This document shows, one piece after another, positions 1 to 9,724 of a DNA stretch of 64,000 bases. How positions within the stretch are numbered: the first letter of the stretch is position 1; each line of letters opens with the position of its first letter. The stretch comes from Chitinophagaceae bacterium DXS (GTDB lineage Bacteria > Bacteroidota > Bacteroidia > Chitinophagales > Chitinophagaceae): assembly GCA_030345135.1 (NCBI GenBank), contig CP128386.1, positions 3,532,706-3,596,705 of the forward strand, in the 5' to 3' direction. A program made the position numbers and the translations under genes. The notes under the pieces are model-generated. The model was not told the origin of the DNA, made no database searches, and was given only the letters and a program-made list of their open reading frames with translations.

Positions 1-3000
1 ACTTCCAACAGAACTATCACGAATAACAAGGGAGCATTTGAGATCAGGGTTTCTCCCAAGGCAACAATCGTTTTTTCCTACATTGGTTATGCAAACCAGG
101 AAGTAAGTGCAAACGCACCGGCTGAAGCATTTGAAATTTCTTTAAAAGAAGGCAATGCCGGCCTTAACGAAGTCGTAGTAACCGCGCTAGGCATTTCAAA
201 GGATGCAAAAAAACTGGGTTACCAGGTTCAAAAAGTAAATGCTACAGATTTAATGAAAACCGCGCCACCAAACCTTTCGCAAGGTTTAATGGGTAAGGTG
301 GCGGGTTTAAATGTAACCGTACCAAACGGTGTTGAAGGAAGTTCACAAAGAGTGGTTATCAGAGGTAACAACGTATTGTTTGGCAACAACCAGCCACTGT
401 TTGTTGTTGATGGTGTTCAGCTTTCTGATGGACAAATGGGTACAAAACAAAGCAATGGCTCGGGCTTTGATGTAAAGACTGCTTCGTTTGGAACGCCTGA
501 TCTTGGCGGCACTCAAACAGATTGGGGCAGCCCGCTCAACTTCATCAACAGCGAAGACATTGAAGAGATTAACGTATTAAAAGGACCTACAGCCGCAGCT
601 TTATATGGTGCCCGTGGTGCCAACGGTGTAGTATTAATCACTACTAAAAAAGGCAGCAAAAAAGGCGGCCTGGGCATTGAATACTCTTTGTCCAGTCGCT
701 ATACAACACCATACCTGTTCCAGAAATACCAGGATCAATACGGCAGCGGCGGAGCGATTGCCCTTTGGACAGCAGACGAAAGTCAAAAGCTTCCAAAAGA
801 TGCAGATGGCAATCTCCGTTATCCTGCAGAAGCACCATGGTCTGGTGCCGGCGTATCTGATAAATTTACGCAATTCGGTCCCTTACCAGGTGGTAAAAAC
901 TACTGGGATTATTTCAGCTGGCCAGGCGCAGGTTTATCATGGGGAGCTAAGATGACAGGACAGCCTGTTGTTTGGTGGGATGGCGTTACACGCCCATACA
1001 AAGCAGATCCCAGTGCTGCAAAATCATTCTTCAATACCGGTAATACCACTTCGCAGAACCTGGCATTTTCGACCGGAGGTGATTTCGGAAGTATGAGAGC
1101 TTCACTTAATCGCACAACCAACTCATCTATTATTCCAAACTCAGGTTTCAACCAGACTTCAGTAAATATTGGTTCTAACCTGAACATTAGTAAAAAGCTA
1201 AAAGCAGAAACGGTTGTAACCTACACTAAGTACAACCGCAAAAACACGCCGAGCCTTGGCGACAACAATAGCATCAGCAAATTTCTTACTTATGGATTCC
1301 CTGCGGACTATACACAAATTGAAAAGAATGTGTACAAGAATGCTGACGGATCTAAAAACAAGTTTGACAATGCTATGTATCCGCTTAGCTATCCTTACAG
1401 TAGCTACTCTAATATGTGGTGGCATATTTATGAGGAAAACACAACACTTGACAGAGATCAGTTAATCGGATCACTAAAACTAAGTGCAGATGTAACTCCA
1501 TGGTTGAATGTAATGGGCAGAGCCGGACTTGATTATGCCGACAACAAGTTTGAAACAAAGAACACACCTATTGATGCGCAGGGTTACCAGGGAAGCTATG
1601 GTCTGGAAATGAACAAAAACAATACTTTCACAGGTGAGTTTCTGGCAACTGCACACAAGAGCAAATTATTCTCCGTGCTGGATGCAGGCCTTAGCGTAGG
1701 TACAAGTACATGGTACAACAAATTTGAAGGCTCTACAGCTACCAATAAAGGACCATTTGCTAACCCATACCTGTATTACCTGAACAACACAACTGCTACT
1801 GTTAACAACAGCTGGTTGCCAGAATATTACAGGCTGGAAAGCAAAATAAACTCAGTATACGGATTGATGAACCTTTCATACAAAAACTACTTGTTCCTTG
1901 AGTTAACAGGCCGTAATGACTGGTCTTCTACCCTCCCAATCAGCAACGCTTCTTATTTCTATCCTGCTGCAAGCTTAAGCTATGTATTTACAGAACATCT
2001 GAATTTGGGTAGCGCTGCAAGCTGGCTGGACTTTGGCAAAGTTAGATTTGCTTATGCAGGTAGTGCTAATGGTACAACGCCTTACAATACCACTGCCTTA
2101 TATAACTCAGGAACTTTTGGCGGAGTTGTAACAAGATATCTCGAATCCAACCTGCGTCCAATTAACCTGGAACCGCAGCGCTCTAAATCAATTGAATTCG
2201 GAACGCAGCTTTCTTTCCTGCAAAACAGATTGTCCGTAGACTTTACTTATTACAAGATCAAGTCTACCAGCCAGATCCTGAGTGCTCCACTTGCGGTATC
2301 CTCAGGTTTTTCAAACAAAACGTTTAATACAGGGGCACTTGAGAACAACGGTATCGAATTTATCGTGAAAGGAACACCAATCAGAACAAAAGATTTTGAG
2401 TGGAACATTTCACTGAATGGTGCTCACAACTCAAACAAAGTATTGGCGTTATCTGAAGGTATTGACAAATACTATCTGGGTACAGTATTCGGTTCACGCA
2501 CAGGTGCTGTGATGTATGCTAAAGTTGGCGACCAGTTTGGTACCATCTACGGTTTGGATTACCAATACAAGAACGGACAAAAAGTAGTAAGAAGATTAAT
2601 GGACAATACAGGTACACAGGTAGTGGGCACACAATATGTAACCACTCCGGATGTAGTAGCTATCGGTAATGCAACTCCCTGGTTAACCGGTGGCCTTGGC
2701 AATGTATTCAAGTACAGAAACTTAAGTCTGTTCGTATTGACAGACTTTAAACTGGGTGGTGATATCTACTCATTTGACTATGCCAGCGCAATGGGTGAAG
2801 GTAAAGCACCTGAAACTGTTGTTGAACGTAACGGAGGCGGATTGCCGTACGTTTATCCTGATGGCAGCAAAGCTAATCATGGCGTAATACTGGATGGTGT
2901 GTTTGAAGATGGAACTAAAAACACAGATGTGGTAAACTATATGTTTAAATATGCGGGCCAATATGCAGCATGGTCAAATGTTGATATGCCACGCAGCAAT

Positions 3001-3261
3001 GCTGTATTCGAAAACTCATGGATCAAATGCCGCGAAGTTTCTTTAACCTATGATCTTCCTGCAAAAATTACAAGAGGCTCTAAGTTTTTACAAGGCATGA
3101 GTGTCTCTATCATCGGAAGAGACCTCTTTTACTTCTACAAAACATTACCAGACAATCTGAATCCTGAAGGCGTATCCGGAACAGGTAACATACAAGGCTT
3201 TCAATGGGCATCTCTGCCAGGTACAAGATCCGTAGGATTTTCTGTAAGAGTGAAGCTATAA
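1..3261 (+). CDS. SusC/RagA-family TonB-dependent outer-membrane receptor (5' end missing)
   Basis: The frame is open from base 1, so the start, signal peptide and part of the N-terminal carboxypeptidase-regulatory-like domain lie outside the window. About 1086 residues are visible. The end of the regulatory domain (FSYIGYANQEV) is followed by the family linker LNEVVVTALG near residue 55, a plug domain with LKGPTAAALYGARGANGVV (about residues 190-210), and a long 22-strand type beta-barrel ending in SVGFSVRVKL. SusC proteins import oligosaccharides or other bulky nutrients across the outer membrane using TonB energy, together with a SusD lid. The SusD gene follows 71 bp downstream, which supports the pairing. 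The substrate cannot be told from sequence and no glycoside hydrolase adjoins the pair. An internal ATG at 253 is not the real start, because the upstream codons encode conserved family sequence. Confidence 0.95.
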   Translation, partial: TSNRTITNNKGAFEIRVSPKATIVFSYIGYANQEVSANAPAEAFEISLKEGNAGLNEVVVTALGISKDAKKLGYQVQKVNATDLMKTAPPNLSQGLMGKVAGLNVTVPNGVEGSSQRVVIRGNNVLFGNNQPLFVVDGVQLSDGQMGTKQSNGSGFDVKTASFGTPDLGGTQTDWGSPLNFINSEDIEEINVLKGPTAAALYGARGANGVVLITTKKGSKKGGLGIEYSLSSRYTTPYLFQKYQDQYGSGGAIALWTADESQKLPKDADGNLRYPAEAPWSGAGVSDKFTQFGPLPGGKNYWDYFSWPGAGLSWGAKMTGQPVVWWDGVTRPYKADPSAAKSFFNTGNTTSQNLAFSTGGDFGSMRASLNRTTNSSIIPNSGFNQTSVNIGSNLNISKKLKAETVVTYTKYNRKNTPSLGDNNSISKFLTYGFPADYTQIEKNVYKNADGSKNKFDNAMYPLSYPYSSYSNMWWHIYEENTTLDRDQLIGSLKLSADVTPWLNVMGRAGLDYADNKFETKNTPIDAQGYQGSYGLEMNKNNTFTGEFLATAHKSKLFSVLDAGLSVGTSTWYNKFEGSTATNKGPFANPYLYYLNNTTATVNNSWLPEYYRLESKINSVYGLMNLSYKNYLFLELTGRNDWSSTLPISNASYFYPAASLSYVFTEHLNLGSAASWLDFGKVRFAYAGSANGTTPYNTTALYNSGTFGGVVTRYLESNLRPINLEPQRSKSIEFGTQLSFLQNRLSVDFTYYKIKSTSQILSAPLAVSSGFSNKTFNTGALENNGIEFIVKGTPIRTKDFEWNISLNGAHNSNKVLALSEGIDKYYLGTVFGSRTGAVMYAKVGDQFGTIYGLDYQYKNGQKVVRRLMDNTGTQVVGTQYVTTPDVVAIGNATPWLTGGLGNVFKYRNLSLFVLTDFKLGGDIYSFDYASAMGEGKAPETVVERNGGGLPYVYPDGSKANHGVILDGVFEDGTKNTDVVNYMFKYAGQYAAWSNVDMPRSNAVFENSWIKCREVSLTYDLPAKITRGSKFLQGMSVSIIGRDLFYFYKTLPDNLNPEGVSGTGNIQGFQWASLPGTRSVGFSVRVKL

Positions 3262-3274
3262 AATCCTGAGAACC

Positions 3275-3291
3275 AAGCCTCAGAAAGGCTT
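3275..3291 (+). promoter_or_regulatory. small hairpin in the susC-susD gap
   Basis: The arms AAGCCT (3275-3280) and AGGCTT (3286-3291) form a perfect 6-bp stem with a 5-nt loop, 13 bases after the susC stop and 41 before susD. No T-run follows, so a full terminator is unlikely. It could partly attenuate or stabilise the message between the two genes; this is inference. Confidence 0.3.
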
Positions 3292-3332
3292 AGAAGTTCT
3301 ATTCAATCAATTGCATTGTAAAACAAGAACAA

Positions 3333-4928
3333 ATGAACAAAAGAATATTCGCAATATATATTTTAATCGCGCTGGCAGGAGGAATATTTATTTCTTCCTG
3401 CACCAAGGGGTTTGAAGACATGAACAAACCCTATAACAAACCAGGTTCCGCATCAATAGGAGACTTGTTCAACTATATGATCTCAACCTGCCAGAATACT
3501 TACCAGGAGCAGGCTACTTATCACTCCTTCGTTTATGAGATAACACAACAGGGTACACAATATGCCAGCTCCGGTTACAGGATGGAGAACGCATCTAATG
3601 AAATGTGGAGCTCCTATTATGCCATGCTTGTAAACTCAAGACAAATAGACACTTTAATTGCCACCGATGCCAATAAGGATAAAATGACCAACATTTTGGC
3701 GATGAATAAAGTGATCAGGGCATTCAGGACAATTAAAATGACTGAGAACTTTGGAAACATCCCTTATTTTGAAGCAGGCAGAGGTAAACAAGGCGCGGGC
3801 AATTATAAACCGGCCTATGACAAGCAGGAAGCCATCTACAAATCAAGCATTGCTGATCTTAAATGGGCAATAGACAATTTTTCAACAAGTGCCGACCAGG
3901 TTAGTCTGGGAAGCAGTGAAACATTGTTTAAAAACAACATTGCTTTATGGATAAAGTTTGCTAACTCCATTCGTCTGCGTGCAGCCATCACCATGTTTGA
4001 TAAGGATAATGCATTTGCTGGTGCCCAGATTTCAGAAGCGCTCTCTCATCCATTAATCGCTGAAGGCGAAGATGTTGGCTTATGGCCAGCACAAATTCCC
4101 GGGCTTGTATTTGATATGCACGCATGGTCTTTTTCAGCTAACCAATACATCCGCTTAGGCACTACCATGTGGAGACAATTATCAGATAGCAACAGTGATG
4201 ATGGCAGCGGAATTTTTGATCCTCGCTGCAAAATATTCTTTGAACCAAATAACGCCGGCAAATGGGCTGCATATCCGCAGAATCCAACTTCATCCACTCC
4301 GTCAGAAGGTGGCGATCCGTATAACCAGAACCGTTTCACAAGCTGGTCAGAAAAAGGTGCAGGTTGCATATATTCTCCTTTCAATTTCTATCATGAAGAC
4401 AAAGTGTATATCCCTGAATTGTGGATGACGGCTGCACAGGTGCATTTCTACCTTGCAGAGGTTTACAACAGAGGACTTGGTGCTACAAAAGATGCAGCAA
4501 AAGCCAAAACACAATATGAAGCCGGCGTAAAAGCATCATGCAAATTCTGGGTTTCTATTGCGATGAACTGCAGCTCATGGACAAATAACAAACCTGCTCA
4601 ATTACCGACGGATGCAGTATTAGATGCATTAATTGCAAATCCTAAAGTTGTATATAACACTGCGGATGAAGCAGGTGCTTTAAAACACATCTATACGCAG
4701 CTTTGGGTTGATGGATTGCGTCAGCCAAATGACATCTGGACCTTATTCAGAAGAACAGGTGGCAATCTTCCAAACGATCCAAGCAATGCTGCATACTGGC
4801 AAAACACTTATGGAATTTATCACCGCTATACTTATCCAACTTCAGAGCAGGATTACAACTTTGAAAGCTGGAGAACAGAAACGGGTGGAACAGATTCTTA
4901 TGCTACTAAAACCTGGTTAGAGAAATAA
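3333..4928 (+). CDS. SusD/RagB-family nutrient-binding outer-membrane lipoprotein
   Basis: The 531-residue product begins with a lipoprotein signal (IFISSC, lipid-modified Cys about residue 23) and continues with CTKGFEDMNKPYNKPGSASIGDLFN. This N-terminus is typical of the SusD-like_2 subgroup. SusD proteins are surface-exposed, helix-rich (TPR-like) and close the SusC barrel over bound ligand. It follows susC by 71 bp and precedes a terminator, so the pair looks like a two-gene unit. Tryptophan- and tyrosine-rich stretches in the C-terminal half fit a ligand-binding surface, but the substrate is unknown. The start ATG is the only one placing the signal peptide correctly. Confidence 0.93.
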   Translation: MNKRIFAIYILIALAGGIFISSCTKGFEDMNKPYNKPGSASIGDLFNYMISTCQNTYQEQATYHSFVYEITQQGTQYASSGYRMENASNEMWSSYYAMLVNSRQIDTLIATDANKDKMTNILAMNKVIRAFRTIKMTENFGNIPYFEAGRGKQGAGNYKPAYDKQEAIYKSSIADLKWAIDNFSTSADQVSLGSSETLFKNNIALWIKFANSIRLRAAITMFDKDNAFAGAQISEALSHPLIAEGEDVGLWPAQIPGLVFDMHAWSFSANQYIRLGTTMWRQLSDSNSDDGSGIFDPRCKIFFEPNNAGKWAAYPQNPTSSTPSEGGDPYNQNRFTSWSEKGAGCIYSPFNFYHEDKVYIPELWMTAAQVHFYLAEVYNRGLGATKDAAKAKTQYEAGVKASCKFWVSIAMNCSSWTNNKPAQLPTDAVLDALIANPKVVYNTADEAGALKHIYTQLWVDGLRQPNDIWTLFRRTGGNLPNDPSNAAYWQNTYGIYHRYTYPTSEQDYNFESWRTETGGTDSYATKTWLEK

Positions 4929-4974
4929 TAGCCGGATTGAAGTGCATAGAATATAGCGTAATAGTACAGATAGG

Positions 4975-4999
4975 AAAGCCGGGCTTCTGCCCGGTTTTT
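4975..4999 (+). terminator. rho-independent terminator after susCD
   Basis: CCGGGC (4979-4984) pairs with GCCCGG (4989-4994) around TTCT. An A-rich 5' flank and a T-run follow on the 3' side, which extends the stem with A-T pairs. It sits 47 bases after the SusD stop. Confidence 0.75.
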
Positions 5000-5090
5000 C
5001 TATTACAGCACATCAGGAATTGGGAAAAGGCCAACAAGATCCTTAAAAATTACACTTTGTAAGGATTCTTTAATTTTAAAATAAAAACAC

Positions 5091-5777
5091 ATGAGTACGC
5101 TTACAATTGGAATGCTGCTATTTCCTGAACTTACTATACAGGACTTTGTGGGGCCTTATGAAGTATTTACACGTGTTGAAAAATTCAGGGTATTGGTCGT
5201 TTCTGAAACTACCGGATTAATCAAAGCCGAGGGCGGTCTATCTGTACAAGCGGATTATAGTTTTGAAAACTGTCCGCAGATCGACATACTTTTTGTACCC
5301 GGTGGAAAGGGCATTACGCCATTGTTAGCAAATGATACGTATCTCGGTTTTCTGAACATGCAGGGAAAAAGCGCAAGCTATATAACTGCAGTATGCACTG
5401 GGTCAGTTTTACTTGGCGCGGCAGGCTTGTTAAACGGTTATAAAGCAACCACACACTGGCGATCACTTGACTTATTAAGAATGATGAATATTGAAGTGAT
5501 TGAAGAGCGTGTTGTGATTGACAGAAACAGAGTTACCGGAGGTGGCATTACGGCAGGGATTGACTTTGGCTTAACACTTACGGCTTTGCTTGCCGGCGAA
5601 GATGTGGCAAAAGTGATTCAGTTAATGCTGGAATATGCACCGGAACCACCCTTTAATTCCGGATCTGCAAAAACAGCAGAGCCACATATCTTACAGAAAG
5701 CAAGAAATATAACACAACCGATGTTTGATGCAAGAGTAAAACAACTGCAAAGCCGTGGCTACCCAGCAAAGCCTTAA
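5091..5777 (+). CDS. DJ-1/PfpI family protein, isonitrile hydratase-like
   Basis: The protein is 228 residues long. The DJ-1/PfpI fold is shown by the nucleophile elbow TAVCTGSVLLGAAGLL, with the reactive Cys near residue 103. Other markers are an early acidic residue in GPYEVF, the motif ATTHWRSLDLL, and a C-terminal GGGITAGIDFGLTL. This arrangement and length match the isonitrile hydratase/AraC-N-terminal-like branch rather than the chaperone or protease branches. Isonitrile hydratase converts isonitriles to N-formamides, but close homologues have other or unknown activities, so substrate assignment is tentative. It stands alone, with a terminator upstream and its own leader. Confidence 0.85.
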   Translation: MSTLTIGMLLFPELTIQDFVGPYEVFTRVEKFRVLVVSETTGLIKAEGGLSVQADYSFENCPQIDILFVPGGKGITPLLANDTYLGFLNMQGKSASYITAVCTGSVLLGAAGLLNGYKATTHWRSLDLLRMMNIEVIEERVVIDRNRVTGGGITAGIDFGLTLTALLAGEDVAKVIQLMLEYAPEPPFNSGSAKTAEPHILQKARNITQPMFDARVKQLQSRGYPAKP

Positions 5778-5919
5778 GAAAGGATTGAACATCCGCGAGT
5801 GTAATTTTGAACAGATTATTAAAACATCTTAGCCAGGTAATTGTCCAAACTTTTAATTAGCAGTGTGGATTGTCTGTCATTACTTTTTTGATTACATTGG
5901 TAATCCTTATCCATACGTA

Positions 5920-6945
5920 ATGCTAACACGCAGAAAATTCATCCAACAAAGCGCCATCGCTACATTGACAGCCGGCATTGCTCCGTCACTTGCATCTACT
6001 AAAGAAGAAAACATTGTCATGACGGTGAACGGGCCCATACAACCCACACAGATGAAGTTCACTTTAACACATGAACACATCCTTGCAGATTTTATCGGAG
6101 CAGAACAATACAGTAAGGATCGCTACAATGCAGATGAAGTTTTTAATACTGCTTTACCCTTCTTGCTTGAAGTAAAAAAATTAGGCTGCACGACATTCAT
6201 TGATTGCTCTCCGGCGTATTTGGGAAGAGATGTGCAACTGTTCAAAAGATTATCTAAAGCCAGTGGCTTAAACATCATCACCAATACGGGTTATTATGGC
6301 GCAGTAAATGAAAAATTCCTGCCCAAACATGTATACACAGAAACATCAGAGCAAATAGCCGCAAGGTGGATCAGTGAGTGGAAGAACGGCATTGACGGAA
6401 CAGACATCAGACCAGGCTTTATGAAGACCAGTGTTGATAAAGCACCACTAACGCCGGCACAGCGTAAAATAATTGATGCAGCAGCGATCACACACCTGGC
6501 TACAGGACTAACCATTGGTGTACACACGGGCAACGGCGACGCAGCAAACGAACAACTGGAAATTTTGAAAGCGCGAAATGTGGCTCCTTCCGCACGTATC
6601 TGGATTCATGCGCAAAGTGAACCATCGGAAACCTATTACATAGAAACAGCAAAAAAAGGTGGCTGGGTTTCTTTTGATGGCGTCAATCCGGGTACGTTAC
6701 AAGCAAATTTGAAGTACCTGCAACTGATGAAAAAGAACAACTTTCTCGATCTTGTTCTTGTATCACAGGATTCAGGCTGGTATCATGTAGGTGAACCCAA
6801 AGGCGGCGAGTACAAGAATTACAATTGCATCTTCACTGAATTCATCCCCCTGTTAAAACAAAATGGATTTACACAAAGTGAAATAGATAAGATCTTTATT
6901 ACAAATCCGGCGAAAGCGTTTGAGATAAAAATAAGAACCCTGTGA
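5920..6945 (+). CDS. phosphotriesterase-family metal-dependent hydrolase, exported by Tat
   Basis: I place the start at ATG 5920. The reading frame stays open to 5863, but the product from 5920 begins with a clear twin-arginine signal (MLTRRKFIQQSAIATLTAG). The mature part shows amidohydrolase/phosphotriesterase features: the HxH metal motif in LTHEHILADF, a TCSPAY-like strand motif (FIDCSPAYLGRD), VHTGNGD, IHAQSE and the late metal Asp in VSQDSGWYHVG. Family members hydrolyse lactones, phosphotriesters or related esters; the usual carboxylated lysine position is not obvious to me, so one metal site may differ. The product is 341 residues, the normal size for the family. The Tat signal implies cofactor or metal loading before export. 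Confidence 0.83.
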   Translation: MLTRRKFIQQSAIATLTAGIAPSLASTKEENIVMTVNGPIQPTQMKFTLTHEHILADFIGAEQYSKDRYNADEVFNTALPFLLEVKKLGCTTFIDCSPAYLGRDVQLFKRLSKASGLNIITNTGYYGAVNEKFLPKHVYTETSEQIAARWISEWKNGIDGTDIRPGFMKTSVDKAPLTPAQRKIIDAAAITHLATGLTIGVHTGNGDAANEQLEILKARNVAPSARIWIHAQSEPSETYYIETAKKGGWVSFDGVNPGTLQANLKYLQLMKKNNFLDLVLVSQDSGWYHVGEPKGGEYKNYNCIFTEFIPLLKQNGFTQSEIDKIFITNPAKAFEIKIRTL

Positions 6946-7250
6946 TGTACGATGTACGGTGTTAGATGTACGATGTTAGATGTACGATGTGATTTTGCCG
7001 TCAACGATCGTCAAGTACGGGTTACGAAGTACCCATGTTTAACAGCATTATTAATTGTTGAGTTCTTAAAAATCATAGACATCTATTCCAACTTCGAAAA
7101 ACATGACAGATCTACATCGCAAACCTCTGTGTAGCTCTGTGTCTTCTCCTGCATTTCTCCGTGTAACAATAACTGCTGTTAAGTACCTGCAACAATTAGT
7201 TACACAGAGCTGCAGCAAAATATCCGAAGTATAACAGCCAAAGCTGACAG
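6946..7250. repeat. 305-bp intergenic stretch of short dispersed repeats
   Basis: The first part is a near-tandem GTACGATGT / TTAGATGTACGATGT series (about 6947-6990). It is followed by AAGTACGGGTTACGAAGTAC (about 7013-7032), a relative of the palindromic element at 17820 and 30529. Around 7118-7168 is a CTCTGTGTAGCTCTGTGTC / CTCCGTGTAAC tract that recurs at 23748, 33420-33595 and 63850-63930. I see no convincing gene here. Confidence 0.6.
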
Positions 7251-8963
7251 CTAGTATACAGACCCCGGCGGCACCTCGTCCGCCTCTGAAAACGAACGCA
7301 TATAAAGTGGCTTCAACTGTTCCGCTTCTTTTGATTTATTTTGCGCACTGAGACTTTGGGCCAGCCCAAGCAATGACCATCCGTTACCCGGATTCCACAC
7401 AAGATCTTCACGATACACTTTTTCAGCGTCGGCAGGCTTATCCATTTTTAACAGAAAAGCACCGAGGTATTGCCTTGCGGGCATCATCCAGTCCTTTGGC
7501 TCAACGTAGATCAAACTTTCTTCGGCGGAAATAGCTTTTTGTAAAGAGGTAACTGCGGGATCATATTCCTTCTTCATAAAATGAATAGTGGCTTCAAGTA
7601 TATGCTCAGGAATGCGTGCTATGTCGACGGGACGATTGAATGGGATATTACGTTTGGACAATATACTGTCCTGCGCTTTTTGCTGCAGTTGTTCCAGGTA
7701 ATTTTCGGCAATGGTTAGTTCTCCGGTGTGTGCATAAGCCATTCCCTTTGCAAAATAAAACAACACGAGCGCGTAAGGCCATTTACTATCCGGGGTTACC
7801 TTGTCGTTAATAATATCCTGCCACTTACCAAGTCGCACCCTTGCTATATCCGGCAACATGAACAGGTATTGATTGTACGTGTTCTCATAAACCGGTGTTA
7901 CGCTACCCCTGCATCGAAAGGCAATAGGCATTCCCTTCTTGTACATGCCACCACTGAGTGCGCAATAAGTTTGCACGGCGAAATAATGCAGTGAGTGAGG
8001 AACAGGCGACAACCCTTTCACAAGAGAATCATATAACATCAGGTTTTGATCTGCTTTTTCGTTGACATCTACGCCTTTTGCATAAAGACCGTTCCGTTCG
8101 TATTCATGACTTGACATATGTACCATGTGCGCTACACCCGGCAAGAGATCTTTCAACACATCTGCGTTCGCAAGTCCTACTTCCGGGTGACGGGAAGCTT
8201 CCGTAAGATGGATATAATAATGCAATGCGCCCGGATGCATTTTATTGCTTTTGAGTACTTCTTCACACATAGCTACTACTTCCGGCGTCCATTCTTTAGG
8301 TGTTCCATCGTTATGCCAGAAATCCCACGCATGGATGAGCATAACGGCATCTATATAAAGTGTCTTGAGATCCACGTCATCAGGATGTGCCAAAGCAATC
8401 TTTCTCATTTGTTGAGCGTAAACTTTATTCAATTCCATCCGGCGACTGTCAGCACTGTCATTAATATCATAACGGACATTCATTGCCGCAATCAACTCCT
8501 TTTCTTTTTCTGATGCATTGGCAGCATGCGCATTCATTTCACGCAATGCTTCAGGAACCGGTTTGCGCATGGAGTAAGTATAGGTGAAATTATATCCTGG
8601 TCCCAAAGCAAGCGCCTGTCCCCAATAAGACATCGCTGAACTACTGTCAAATCTCGCTGATTCTTTAAAGGACAAAACAGCTTCTTTCCAGTGATAGCTG
8701 TAATAAAGCGTTAATCCCTGGTTGAAATAAAACTGTGCGCTGTCATTCTTTGTTGATATTCTATAAGAATAATCTCCCCACCCGGGCATCACCGTAATAT
8801 TTTTTGCACCGGCCGGCACGTCAAGATCATCATAACTATCCGGACCACAGCCAACGATATTTTCGTGTTTAAGATTTCTTAAACCGGCATCATTGCTTAC
8901 ACCGGAAATAAATAATACCGGTACAAAAAAAGTAAAGGCGAGGTAAAAAGGATATTTTTTCAT
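7251..8963 (-). CDS. secreted TPR-repeat protein
   Basis: This 570-residue protein has an N-terminal hydrophobic export segment (MKKYPFYLAFTFFVPVLFISG). Tetratricopeptide-like units follow: FYFNQGLTLYYSYHWKEAVLSFKESARFD near residues 78-106, AYWGQALALGPGYN, and C-terminal repeats around VEPKDWMMPARQYLGAFLLKMDKPADAEKVYREDL and GWSLLGLAQSLSAQNKSKEAEQL. A His-rich central stretch (LHYYIHLTEASRHP, HMVHMSSHEYERNG) is conserved in a family of environmental TPR proteins of unknown function and could bind metal or haem; that is inference. Its promoter region faces the truncated haemoglobin gene. Confidence 0.8.
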   Translation of the reverse strand: MKKYPFYLAFTFFVPVLFISGVSNDAGLRNLKHENIVGCGPDSYDDLDVPAGAKNITVMPGWGDYSYRISTKNDSAQFYFNQGLTLYYSYHWKEAVLSFKESARFDSSSAMSYWGQALALGPGYNFTYTYSMRKPVPEALREMNAHAANASEKEKELIAAMNVRYDINDSADSRRMELNKVYAQQMRKIALAHPDDVDLKTLYIDAVMLIHAWDFWHNDGTPKEWTPEVVAMCEEVLKSNKMHPGALHYYIHLTEASRHPEVGLANADVLKDLLPGVAHMVHMSSHEYERNGLYAKGVDVNEKADQNLMLYDSLVKGLSPVPHSLHYFAVQTYCALSGGMYKKGMPIAFRCRGSVTPVYENTYNQYLFMLPDIARVRLGKWQDIINDKVTPDSKWPYALVLFYFAKGMAYAHTGELTIAENYLEQLQQKAQDSILSKRNIPFNRPVDIARIPEHILEATIHFMKKEYDPAVTSLQKAISAEESLIYVEPKDWMMPARQYLGAFLLKMDKPADAEKVYREDLVWNPGNGWSLLGLAQSLSAQNKSKEAEQLKPLYMRSFSEADEVPPGSVY

Positions 8964-9229
8964 TTTCGCAGGTTGTTGATAGTTTACAGCATTGTTACTT
9001 AATGAAACTTACGGATCAGGCTTTATGCAGTTCTGTTAAGCAATTCCTCTTTTCTGCGGATCACAGTTAATATACCAAAAATTGTTGTTTTTGTAACTTA
9101 AAAGACTCTTAACACCTGGTACACCTGTAAATCGTGCTCATTTGCATTCAGTAATAGCCTTTTCCAATGCAAAACGGTCAGGCGGTTTTTAGTGCTATAT
9201 TTATAGCAACAATCGCAACAATAATAATT

Positions 9230-9709
9230 ATGGAACAGAAAACGCAAGTTCCCACGCTATATGACTGGGTGGGAGGACAGGCTACGCTTGAAAAGCTGAC
9301 AGAGGTTTTCTATGACAAAGTTCTAAAAGATGAGCTATTATATCCTGTTTTCAAAAACATGGCAAGCGATCACAGCAGGCATGTTGCGCATTTTATTGGA
9401 GAAGTATTTGGCGGCCCGAAGGTTTATACTGAAAATGATAATGGTACCCACGCAATAATGGTTGCACATCACCTCGGAAAGATGCTGACTGAAACACAAC
9501 GCAAAAGATGGATAGCATTGCTATTGGAAAGCGCAGATGAAATTGGTTTAGCAGACGATCCCGAATTCCGCTCTGCACTTGTAGGTTATCTTGAATGGGG
9601 AAGCCGCATTGCCGTGATCAACTCTACGACAACGGACAATCCCATTGATGAACATGCACCAATGCCCAAATGGGGCTGGGGAGAACCCGGAGGCCCTTAC
9701 CAACCATAA
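9230..9709 (+). CDS. group II truncated haemoglobin
   Basis: I choose ATG 9230. A start at 9167 would add a hydrophobic stretch not seen in globins, whereas MEQKTQVPTLYDWVGG is the usual globin N-terminus. The 159-residue product has TLYDWVGGQATLEKLTEVFYDKVL (helices A-B), a YPVF CD turn, HHLGKM with the F-region histidine, and RKRWIALLLESAD with the group II Trp at G8. Such proteins bind O2, NO or peroxide in the cytoplasm. It lies just outside the peroxidase/P450 cluster and converges with its last gene, with 15 bp between the two stops, so it is a neighbour and not a member of that operon. Confidence 0.9.
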   Translation: MEQKTQVPTLYDWVGGQATLEKLTEVFYDKVLKDELLYPVFKNMASDHSRHVAHFIGEVFGGPKVYTENDNGTHAIMVAHHLGKMLTETQRKRWIALLLESADEIGLADDPEFRSALVGYLEWGSRIAVINSTTTDNPIDEHAPMPKWGWGEPGGPYQP

Positions 9710-9724
9710 ACCGCTGTCGTGATG

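Noticed and set aside
4046..4384. Antisense frame of 112 codons in the SusD gene
   Set aside because: Shadow of the SusD coding sequence; it lacks a start context and known motifs.
1..5000. Polysaccharide utilisation locus around susC/susD
   Set aside because: No glycoside hydrolase, sulfatase or hybrid regulator adjoins the pair within the window.
5863..5919. Upstream start for the phosphotriesterase-like protein
   Set aside because: The 19 extra residues would bury the twin-arginine signal, so ATG 5920 is preferred.
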